This document shows, in pieces, positions 18,029 to 27,815 of a DNA stretch of 64,000 bases. The first letter of the stretch is position 1; each line of letters opens with the position of its first letter. Made by a program: the position numbers and the translations under genes. Origin of the DNA: Tritrichomonas musculus. Lineage: Eukaryota; Parabasalia; Tritrichomonadida; Tritrichomonadidae. Under the pieces are notes generated by a model. The model saw nothing but the letters and a program-made list of their open reading frames with translations, ran no database searches and had not been told where the DNA came from. The stretch is taken from positions 2,418,001-2,482,000 of the forward strand of contig JAPFFF010000010.1 of NCBI GenBank assembly GCA_039105265.1, written 5' to 3'.

Positions 18029-19837
18029 TTATAAAAAATCATTTGAGCCTCTTTTGAATATTTGATCTCCATGTAATTCAGCTTTCTTCCAAAAAGATGA
18101 ATATAATCTAGTTTTCCGTATTAAGAAGCAAACAAGAAGCATTGTAATATTCCCGCATATAAAAATAAAAAATGTGATTGATGGTGAAATTTCTGTTGAA
18201 GAAATGTCAATTGAATTTTTAGCAAGAATAGATGGCTCCATCTCAGGAGGGACATCTATATTTAAAATATCAAGAATTGATGCAGCAACGTTTCCAATGA
18301 ATGGGGATTGCCCATACGTCATCTGTTTTATATGATATCCTCCAGCATTTGTAATAAATGGTACGTTGTTAATAGTATGATCAACTTGAGGGTTTCCATT
18401 CAGCAAAGTATTTTCTTCCCCATTTCCATGATCACCAGTTATAAATATAGCATAATTTTTCATTTCACATTTCTTGAAAATTTCAGAAATTTTAGAATCG
18501 ACAAATTCTACAGCCATTTTCACAGCAGTCTCATTTCCGCAGTGTCCTGTTGCATCAATATTAGCAAAATTTACAACGATTAATTTGTATTTTCCAGAAT
18601 CAATGGCTTTAAGAACAGTTTTTGTAACTAGAGTAGCATTCATCTCTGGATACAAGTATGCTATGGAATCAGGAACAGATTCGAAATCAACATTTCTTTC
18701 CTCGCCTTTAAATATTGGTTGCATTATACCGCCAGAGAAAAAGATTGTAACGTGTGGTCTTTTATATTTTTCAGCAACTCGGAGTTGCTTAAATCCTTTT
18801 TGTGAAATCCAAGACGCTAAACTATTTTTATATTCGATCGCCGGCAATATTGTTGGGGTATCAATTAACGACTTGTCATATAAAATCATTGGAACAATAT
18901 GAAGATTTTTTGGTGGAGAAATTTCGTTATCTGGAATACCTTTCATAAATGCGCTAGCAATTTGATAAGTTTTATCTTCGCGAAAATTAAATAAAACAAG
19001 AACATCATCTTTCTTAATAATTGATTCTTCGTCTAGCAGCAACGGTTTAAATTTTGGTGAAGGTTCTTTTTTGCTTAGCTCGTCTAGAAACTTTTCGGCA
19101 TCTTTCCTTTTCGATATATTGGCGTATTTGGGATCAAGCATTGCATTAAAAGAAATTGCTGTTTTTGACCAGTCTCTATTTTTATCTAGTGATGTATCGC
19201 TACTATGAACAGAGCCAATAATAACTTCGGGTCCATTTTCTGGCTTTTCTTTATCAACATCATGAAGATATGTTGATGCTGGTCTTGACATACTCATCAA
19301 AAAGCAATGAACGTATACTTTTGAAATTCCCTCTTCTTGTGCAACCTCAAACATTGGTTTAAGAAACTTTGAATGAGCAAAAACACCTGAATCAGTGCAT
19401 TGGCCAGCAAAATGAAGTTTGTTATTTTTATTTCTGCTGACCATTTCTTTCATTGCATTTCTTAGAAGTTTATTTTTCTTGAGCGAGTTTGGATCGTTAG
19501 GTCGTAGCGATTTTTCGAGAATTTGGTAATATGATGGAGTTGTGCGTCCAAGACCAATTGTTTGATGTCCTACAGCACTACTCCCTGGTTCACCTCTGAT
19601 TAATCCGACTGGTTGCTGCGCTGCAATGAGTGATGCGTAAGGATAATTTTGTTTTAAATAATCCAACGTTGGGGTTTTGCCTATTTGAAGACCATTACTA
19701 TCAAGCCATGCACTTTCCCCTCCCCCATCAATAATAACAAGAACTGCCCCTTTTGGCGGTGAATGTAAAAAGTTTAGGGCAACTAAAAACAACAAAATCA
19801 TTCTTGTTAATTTGAAAATTTTCAATTGAAAATTCAT
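18029..19837 (-). CDS. membrane-anchored iPGM-like protein (alkaline phosphatase superfamily)
   Basis: This 602-residue protein has an N-terminal hydrophobic signal (about residues 10-26). A whole cofactor-independent phosphoglycerate mutase fold follows, then a membrane helix near residues 555-575 and a short basic tail. Metal and catalytic positions of iPGM are visible: Asp in VIIDGGG, Ser in SSAVGHQTIGLGR, Asp and His in NFANIDATGHCG, Asp-His in TGDHGNGEE and His in DHTINNVPFI. Substrate-pocket positions differ: the family's GVHSH reads GVFAH, the DGRD segment reads MSMSRP, and FNFRxDR reads FNFREDK. Cytosolic iPGM converts 3- to 2-phosphoglycerate in glycolysis. A secretory, anchored copy with an altered pocket more likely acts as a lumenal or surface phosphatase or related transferase. 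Fold secure, reaction unknown. Confidence 0.8.
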   Translation of the reverse strand: MNFQLKIFKLTRMILLFLVALNFLHSPPKGAVLVIIDGGGESAWLDSNGLQIGKTPTLDYLKQNYPYASLIAAQQPVGLIRGEPGSSAVGHQTIGLGRTTPSYYQILEKSLRPNDPNSLKKNKLLRNAMKEMVSRNKNNKLHFAGQCTDSGVFAHSKFLKPMFEVAQEEGISKVYVHCFLMSMSRPASTYLHDVDKEKPENGPEVIIGSVHSSDTSLDKNRDWSKTAISFNAMLDPKYANISKRKDAEKFLDELSKKEPSPKFKPLLLDEESIIKKDDVLVLFNFREDKTYQIASAFMKGIPDNEISPPKNLHIVPMILYDKSLIDTPTILPAIEYKNSLASWISQKGFKQLRVAEKYKRPHVTIFFSGGIMQPIFKGEERNVDFESVPDSIAYLYPEMNATLVTKTVLKAIDSGKYKLIVVNFANIDATGHCGNETAVKMAVEFVDSKISEIFKKCEMKNYAIFITGDHGNGEENTLLNGNPQVDHTINNVPFITNAGGYHIKQMTYGQSPFIGNVAASILDILNIDVPPEMEPSILAKNSIDISSTEISPSITFFIFICGNITMLLVCFLIRKTRLYSSFWKKAELHGDQIFKRGSNDFL

Positions 19838-20155
19838 CCGACCAAGATTTTAAAAATATTTTTGCTCGATAATAGTTTATGCTTTAAGTATAGTGTTCAT
19901 TAATAATATTTTGTTTGTAATTCTTTTTTAATTTCTAATATATAAATTTTATATAAAGATACCATATAAATTATCATGTGAAATTTTGAGTGTGAATTTA
20001 AAAAGTTTATGATGAGTAAATATTGAGAGTATAAATGGTCTCTATTATTTATTAAAAATATAATTATGTAGAACTGATACATATATATATTATAAAACAA
20101 ACAATAATAAAAAAAATCTGCAAACAAAGTAAGGGAATAAACTAAATCATCTATT
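19838..20155. other. A/T-rich intergenic spacer
   Basis: It lies between two minus-strand genes, so it should hold the promoter of the iPGM-like gene. Nothing else is recognisable. Confidence 0.5.
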
Positions 20156-21802
20156 TCAAGAAAAAATTTCCATTGCATCATGCCTTAAGTAATCATAAAT
20201 TATCTTTTCATCTTTGGAATTAGCTCCAACTAGTTTTGTGATTGGTTTTGAAAAGTAATGTATACTCTCTTCTGATAGTTTTCCTGCCTTTTCCAAGTTT
20301 CCGTAGAGAGACATTCTTAATTCAGCCAAACTGAACAATGCGTTTGCATGCCTAAGAACCATTTGCGAATTACCATTCTTCTCTTTTTCGATGGATTCGA
20401 TGTTAAAGTGAGAATCATATCTATAGCCGTTCAAACGATATCTAATGAAGCCAAAATGGTTAAGTAACCTGGGTATAGGTTTTATTTGTAAGAACTGTTT
20501 AGCTCTGTCGCTGTATTTGTTTTCTTTTAGAGCACTGGCAGCGATGGTATTAGAGAATCCTTTTACTTCATCTTCTGTTATTTCGCACATTGAATATAAT
20601 CGGTCTACTGAAACTTGATTTTTTTCAATTTTGATGTTGTAAGGAGAAAGATCTGGAATGACGATATTATGGTCGAAGAAAAGTTGAGATGCCATGTCCA
20701 TTACCTTGTTAACGTTACCTACTGACAATGATCTAACATAATACATTGGTTTTCTAGCAGTTACCATGAAATACTTGGAAGAAAATTGTCGTAACGGAGC
20801 TGGAATAGAAAGAGGAAGACGAAGTGAATCAACTGATTGAAAAAGTTGATGAGGAGAAGTGTGAAGAAAATCTATTCCATAACTTTTGAGAATTTTTTGG
20901 CGAGCGTGAACTTCCCTTTCAAAATCAAAATCTAGTCGATGCATATAATATTTATATCGTTTTCGTATTTTCGTGTCTAAACCTATCAAATTTAAAAGGA
21001 AAAGAAGTGAGCGCGGAGGAAAAAGATCCATTTGCCGAAGCCGGTGGCGATTAGGTGGAATTATTGAAATAGTAACGTCTTCACCAGTTGATAAAATTGC
21101 ATCGAATTCAGCTATATCGTTTCGCACAGATGATGGTTTCTCCGACACAGCTTTGAAAACTGAATTGAATGAAAAACTAGTCTCTTGCTCAAATAAACTT
21201 TTAATTTCGTCATAGCTCATTTTAAAATCAGGTGAACTGTTTTGAACATAAACTTTATTATGATCATCTTTATCAACTGAGTTATCAAAATTTTGAAATA
21301 CCTTAATTGAACGATTAAATAATGGGTGATCTTTTGACATTACTCTAGCATAATCTGTTTGTATATTCATTGTTAAGTTTATCTTGGCGATATCTAAGTA
21401 AACGCCGCCATTTCTAACGCAAGTGAGCATTTTTCGTTTAAATTCGCGAATCTTGGAATTTCTCGGTGTAAAATAATCAGTAGAAAAAATGGTATTCAAA
21501 ATACTTGAAACAATTGAATCAAGAATAGAGAAAATACTGGTTATCTCGTAACGATGGAAATGTGAAAAGCTTGATAAAAACTGACGAGGAACGCTTGAAG
21601 AATTTGGATTGCCTAATATATGTGGAATGATGTCGCCATTATTGTAATGCCAAATAAAATCTAATATATCCTGGTTTGTAAAAAAATTTGGAAGCGAGTG
21701 AACAGAAAAATCTGTTAAAACCATTCCAAGAATCATCTCTGGTGAAAATTGTGACGTTAAGTGATTACCAACAATTTTAATGATATTCTTTAGTGTTGAC
21801 AT
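20156..21802 (-). CDS. divergent ABC1/UbiB(COQ8)-family protein, probable pseudokinase
   Basis: The ATG at 21802 gives 548 residues; the frame extends upstream only through a TTG. The order of blocks follows ABC1/UbiB atypical kinases. There is a segment AEFDAILSTGEDVTISIIPPNRHRLRQMDLF where the family has its GxxVAVKVxxP lysine strand. HRLDFDFEREVHARQKI stands where the family has ELDF..EA. QLFFDHNIVIPDLSPYNIKIEKNQVSVDRLY stands where the family has the HADPHPGN and DFG block. The lysine, HADPHPGN and DFG residues are all substituted, so catalysis is unlikely. ABC1 proteins support ubiquinone synthesis in mitochondria, a pathway trichomonads are not known to have, so another role is expected. 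The call is from pattern and order, without a search. Confidence 0.55.
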   Translation of the reverse strand: MSTLKNIIKIVGNHLTSQFSPEMILGMVLTDFSVHSLPNFFTNQDILDFIWHYNNGDIIPHILGNPNSSSVPRQFLSSFSHFHRYEITSIFSILDSIVSSILNTIFSTDYFTPRNSKIREFKRKMLTCVRNGGVYLDIAKINLTMNIQTDYARVMSKDHPLFNRSIKVFQNFDNSVDKDDHNKVYVQNSSPDFKMSYDEIKSLFEQETSFSFNSVFKAVSEKPSSVRNDIAEFDAILSTGEDVTISIIPPNRHRLRQMDLFPPRSLLFLLNLIGLDTKIRKRYKYYMHRLDFDFEREVHARQKILKSYGIDFLHTSPHQLFQSVDSLRLPLSIPAPLRQFSSKYFMVTARKPMYYVRSLSVGNVNKVMDMASQLFFDHNIVIPDLSPYNIKIEKNQVSVDRLYSMCEITEDEVKGFSNTIAASALKENKYSDRAKQFLQIKPIPRLLNHFGFIRYRLNGYRYDSHFNIESIEKEKNGNSQMVLRHANALFSLAELRMSLYGNLEKAGKLSEESIHYFSKPITKLVGANSKDEKIIYDYLRHDAMEIFS

Positions 21803-21857
21803 TAAATAAAAAAAACAATTCAAAAAGCCAGATTTTTATCTTTCCAAAATTGAATAG

Positions 21858-22990
21858 ATAGAAAAATTTGAAAAAAATATAGATTTAATCGATAATGAAC
21901 TAGAACTATGTGATGAGAATGGTGATGCAATCGATTATGATGATTATTTAAGTAGGGAACATAACAAGTATGATTTACGGAAGATCACTAAACAAATTCG
22001 GACCAAAAAGTTCATCTGTGAAGCGCCAATCGGTTCTGGTAAATTGGCAGCGATTTGTAAATGGATTGCATCACATACTACAGAGATGTTTATGGTAATA
22101 GTTCCAACAGTGAATATAGCCACAGAGTTCTATACCAAGTTGAGTGATATGGATGTTAATTCCATTCGATTATGTGTTAAAGATATTGCGTTTAGTGAAT
22201 TCCATAAAGCTGTACATAAGGGAGTTGATATAATTATTACTACTTACAACACAGCTTCTAAGTGCTTAAGTGATCTAATTGAAGAATACTATATGAAAGA
22301 GCAACGATTAGATTACTTTCTAGTGATTGATGAAGCGCATATGTTACTACAACATATTGGATTGATTGAGATTACTAAAGAGTTCGATAAAGTAGCATTG
22401 ATAAGTGTTACTGCTGATGATATTAAACACTTCGCGTGTTTTAGAGATTACATAATCGTTAATCCACATATCGATAAGAGATACAATCGAAACATATATG
22501 TTAATAAGTTGATATCGAATGTTGATGAACAACGAGCTGAGATAGTTAACCTAATAGATACAAAGCGAATGAAATACGATAAAGTATTAGTGAAGATAGA
22601 AGATAAGAAAGAGTGTAAGTTATTGAAAGAGATGTTGAAAGATAGATACAAGGTTGCGTTATATACAGGTGATAACAAAGAGGTTAATTTGAATGAAGAT
22701 GGTTTATTTGATGAAGATGTTGATGTTATTATATCTACCTCATCTATCCAGAACGGACAGTCCATTAAAGAGAATATTCTATCTATATTCGTCCAAACAT
22801 ACATCGATACTATCTCTAGCGTTAAACAATTTTTAGGTCGAAACCGAAATCGAAAGACTATAAGACAGTTAACACACTATTACGTCGTAATCCAAATACA
22901 TGGAAATTTGCTACTCGTGAACTTAATGAAGGTATACAATGTGATGAGAAACACTTCACTAAGAGAAAGGGTGTAATGAAATTTGAGACC
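21858..22990 (+). pseudogene. SF2 helicase remnant of the virus-like element
   Basis: This is the best preserved part of the element. It shows a Walker A-like EAPIGSGK, a DEAH box in LVIDEAHMLL, an IISTSS segment typical of motif V and a QFLGRNRNR motif VI. It has no ATG start in place and is broken. Family knowledge: such helicases unwind replication origins of DNA viruses and related elements. Treated as a fossil. Confidence 0.55.
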
Positions 22991-23744
22991 AAACCTCGAC
23001 GTAAAAGCCAAAAAGACTAAGGCATGATGAGACCAAAAAAGATGATTTTTTTGGCAAAAACCAACTGTCTTCGTAGATGCGTCATGCATTCGATATAAGA
23101 GATGAACACACTAACCAGGGATCGTACATCCAATCCCTTATAAAGAGAAACAATATGCATCTACTCGGTTGGGGAATGACTGGAAGTCTTTTCATTACGA
23201 GGATTATATTTGTCGACAAATGCATCTGTGTTATCTACACAATAAGTAATAGTTTACCAACATTGGAGTTAATTCGCAATAGGCTCTATCACAAATATGA
23301 TACAAAATAACACAGAAAAGAGGTATAGCAGCGAATCGACCCCATGCCTGCCGCCGAAGCTGGGAGACATGCTTCATGATCCAACAACTATACCAACACA
23401 GATAGCTAATATAGAATCGAAATTAGCATTTATGCGTTATCTGTGCAAGTTTAATTACATAGAAATGAGCAAGAGTAAGAATACAACACAAACAAGTCTA
23501 GAAGAGTTATACACTACAGACGAATTAACAGTACTTAAACGAGCTATTACCGAGTTAACTGCTAAGAGAGATTATAAAACTCTTAACACCCTGTTCCGTC
23601 GCAATCCAAATACTAGTAAGTTCGATACGAGATCCTTAAATGAAGATATACCCCAAAAGAATAAACGATTCACCAAACGTAATGGTAAGCTCTGCAAGGT
23701 ATCTAGAACAGTTCCACGAAAGAGTACCGAACCAGAAGAAAGTG

Positions 23745-23903
<159 letters not shown>

Positions 23904-23924
23904 AGTCCAGATACTACGATCCAC

Positions 23925-24245
23925 ACATGCGGATACATCTTGTCGATTACATCATATGCGAGTACAACACATGCATATATATCTTATCCGAATACATCAT
24001 ATGCGGATACATCACATGCGGATACATCTTATCGGATGCAACTTATCGAGTACACGTTAACGAGTACATCATATACAGATGCAACACATGCAGACACAGC
24101 ATATCGATTACATCTTATCGATTACAACACATCTTATCGATTACATATTGTCGATTACATCATATGCGGATATATCATATGCGAATATATATTATCGATC
24201 ACATCTTATCGATCATATCATTATCGAAATCGATCAGAATCACTC
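23925..24245. repeat. degenerate CATATGCG/CTTATCGATTACAT array
   Basis: The array has interspersed, diverged copies of short units such as ATCATATGCGGATAC and CTTATCGATTACATC. The plus strand is poor in G, and ATCGAT and CATATG palindromes recur. It adjoins the hexanucleotide array and has no coding value that can be supported. Confidence 0.7.
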
Positions 24246-24399
24246 ATGAATCGCGTCGTTGGTTAAGGGGTGAAAATTAACCCGATATCTCCCCTTTTTA
24301 TTAACAAGTAGAATTTGATCCATATTTGATACGTTTTCGATACATTTACACCATCATATAACGATTCATCTCTTAACGTAAATCACATACGATCCATCT

Positions 24400-24870
24400 A
24401 TTTTTGATCGATGATGAATATAATTAGATGGTTCATCTCATCAACACATCGATCATCATCAATCGATCAACGATCATCGAACATCATCAGCAGAGTCATC
24501 ATCAATCGATCATCGAACATCATCAGCAGAATCATCATCATCGAACATCACGAACACATCATCATCGATTCATTCATCATTAACGAACATCATCAATCGA
24601 ATACAACATCAACATATATCGATCAACGATCAACAATATATCAATCATCATCAACCAACTGTATCATCACGAACAACATCATCATCAATCGATTATCATC
24701 ATTTTGAATATATCGATCATCGATCAACAATATATTGATTATATCATCAACAACTCAACATCATCAACGAACATCATCAATCGATCATCACGAACAAATC
24801 ATCAACAGTATCATTAATCGATCATTATTAACGAACAACATCATCGATCATCATCATCAATCGATCATCA
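24400..24870. repeat. degenerate ATCATCAATCGATCATCGAAC satellite-like tract
   Basis: About 470 bp is made of ATC/ATCA steps with frequent ATCGAT and CGAACATCATC. Copies are irregular in spacing. There is strong strand asymmetry with few G on the plus strand. No gene is supported. Confidence 0.75.
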
Positions 24871-25580
24871 TTAAATGGTGCTTCATAATTGAGAATCATG
24901 GTACAACTCATTAGAAGATCAAGAACCTACAACTTAGTAATAAATATAGTCGATGTACTCGATTATTACATAAAAAAAGATAAGTCGAACGATGAAGTAT
25001 AAGAAATATATACAGTTAATGTAGAACAGAATAGAATGATCACGAAGCAATATACCAATGAGTTCTTTAAAAGTAAATGAATTATTTGCAATAAACTCCA
25101 GAAGATCGATGAGATAGTTAAAGAAGGTGATTTGGTCGAAGAACTAGAAAGTTATGGAAAGGCAAACTTGATTAAATTTTGTTTTAACAATAATATCCTT
25201 AAGTGTAAGTCTAATAAGTGGATGGATGATGTATTAAAAATTAGAAAGAGTGTGTTTAAAGTTTTTTGCTTGAATCGAGAAAAGGAAACCAGTTGCCAAG
25301 AGAAAGCTTGTGTCATTCTTGTTATAATACTGTATTGTTGTTATGTAAGAAATGCTTTAAGTTTAATCTCATAGAAATGAGCAGGAACAAACAGACAAGT
25401 TTAGAAAAATTGTATACTACATACAAGCAAATTATATAATGTAGCTAGAACTGTTACGAGAAAGAATGCCGAATTACAACAGAGAGATATTTATACATTT
25501 AAAATCTTGTGATCCAAATACGAAATTGTTTGAGCTTGTTACTAGAATACGTTCTAAATATTAGATACACACTCATACAT

Positions 25581-26329
25581 ATGCACACATTATAGTAATA
25601 ATTTAATACCAAAACAAAGACTATCTTAAATGCAGATATTTGAATGCAGTAAAGTAGCAGTAAAAATCAAATCTTCCTTTAATTTTAATAAGTTTTCAAT
25701 TTGATTGGTTAAAGATGCTGAAGTTTAATCAGTAAATATTACAATTTAATTTTATCAAATTCTAAAACACAAATCTTTTAATTCAAAACAAGCTTTTGAT
25801 ATTTGACCCAAATTATCTGATTCAAATAATTTAATTGATTCTTTAAAACTAGTATTGCATTTTAAAACAGATAGAAACGTTTGATGTAAGTTCAATTGCC
25901 CTATTCGTTTTGTTTGCATGAATTTTAAAAATGTTAATTAATTGATTGAATTGGTATTAATGGCTAAATGAATCATTGCTGTTCTCGCAAAGAATTTCTG
26001 GCAAGAGGAGCACATCATCTCCACCTTCTCATTTGGCTGAATGCTACTCTATCACTTAGCAATATTAAAGAATTCCAAGCAGCATTCCCCAAAATTCTTT
26101 GTGGCTATTTTCTTTTGTGGAAACTTCAATGAATCATACTTTCAATATCAATAGATGAAAAAGAGACGATCCACAGAATAAAAAAATCTTCTGATGAATT
26201 ACATTATGATGACAATGAAAAAATCATTTGCATTACATTTAACTAGCAAATTGCCATATAAATATTTTTTAAACAAAAGAAATGCCTTTGAATAATTTGG
26301 ATGCATGATCATATGTACCTCAGGTATAA
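25581..26329. other. decayed sequence, no supported gene
   Basis: This 750-bp stretch has mixed composition. Short open stretches exist (for example around 25990-26110) but none gives a family match by eye. It may include further decayed parts of the RCC1 pseudogene or of the helicase element. Confidence 0.4.
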
Positions 26330-27110
26330 CCTTAAACCTGAGCCTTCATTAACAACTGAAATAAACAAAAGAATATTAAAAACTTGATATGTTCCCTTTG
26401 AAGAATCAAAGCAAAGATATTAGCTGTGGATATGTATAAATATTATATCAACCAGATGAACAGAAAACAATATATAACATAATCACTGGGAAACAAGTTC
26501 AGCTCAAAGATATAGAAAAATACCTTCATTGACCACGAGCTTTAGAAAGCATTTTATTTCTAAAATTTTATTCAACAAAGAAAGATGCTAAAAGGATAAT
26601 TCATGAACAAAAGCCAGCTTGTGAAAATTGGGGATTACCAAGAGATGAATTTATTGAATTATTTGATTCTTACATTTCATCACCAAATGAAGAAATAGAA
26701 ATTCCAAACGCTAGTTCAATTTCATCTATCGTTGCAGCTGGTCTCAATAAGCATCATCAAATTGGAGAAAATCCAAAACCTTCACAGCCATCAAAATTGA
26801 ATTTAATGGCGGACGTTCAGAATGGCGCTGTTTGGCTGCTGGCGAATGCCACACGGTTGTAATTGCGGGCGATAACATCGTCTACGCCTTGGGATCTAAC
26901 GAGCAATATCAATTAAGCGGAAGCGATAAGGAATACTTGATTCCAGCGCCGATAATTGTTTATCAAAAAAGTATCATTTGGGCGACGTTTAGAAGTTCGT
27001 TCACTGTTTATGTGACGGAGGATGGAAAACTAGTCTTTTGTGGTCATTTTTGTCAGAAAATTAACCAAAATTCACCTCAACCGCACATAATTGAGCCTAA
27101 AGAAAAAAAA
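26330..27110 (+). pseudogene. RCC1-repeat protein pseudogene
   Basis: The segment before about 26800 encodes PRALESILFLKFYSTKKDAK and, further on, an RCC1 start (SIVAAGLNKHHQIGENPKPSQPS). A shifted frame then gives AAGECHTVVIAGDNIVYALG with the RCC1 signature (HTV...VYALGSNEQYQL). The coding sense is interrupted by an in-frame TGA at 26530-26532, a TAA in the 26400-26460 region and a frame change near 26800. There is no ATG in place, and the 3' part ends in an A run at about 27105. RCC1-type beta-propellers act as GEFs or scaffolds. This is a host gene copy in decay, next to the virus-like fossil. Confidence 0.65.
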
Positions 27111-27164
27111 AAAAAAAAAGTTCGTTTTCGATACTATTTATTTTTACTATCAATTATTGATTAA

Positions 27165-27815
27165 ATTTTTTATTTAATAATATTAAATATTTTTCTTTAA
27201 TTTATTTAATAGAAAACTGTATGAAAAATGAGATAAATTAAAATGAATATTTTCAATATTGTAAAAAATTGAATTGAATTTTAATTTTTTTTTGTCTTTT
27301 TTGAATTATTAAAATACAATGTTTAATATTTAAATAATAATTTTCTAGAGAGAAAATCATAAACGAAAATATTTTATTCAATTCAATAATTGAATATTAA
27401 AGGTTTTTATTTAAAAATGTGATATCATATTAAGGCATAATTTTATCAATAAATTTTAATTATTTTTCTTTTATTAACCAATATATAAATACCTTTTTAA
27501 GTGTTAAATATAAATAATATAAATTTACTCATATATAATCAAATTTATAATCAAAACTTATGAATTAATTTAGAAATAATTTATTTTGAATTAATAAATA
27601 TTTTGAATGATGCACTGAAATTTTAATATTATTGAAATTATTCATTTCATTGTATTTTATTAAATATTTATATTAATATGAATTAAATGAATATATAATA
27701 ATTATATAAATTAATATAACATAATAATAGAAAAATATATATGTTTAAAAATGTTTAAATGAGGTTATTCACATATTTAAATTGATAATTATGTTTTTAT
27801 TTCAGATAATTATTG
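27165..27815. other. A/T-rich intergenic spacer
   Basis: It is about 85-90 percent A+T and no element is recognised. It should contain the promoter of the phosphoesterase gene. Confidence 0.5.
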
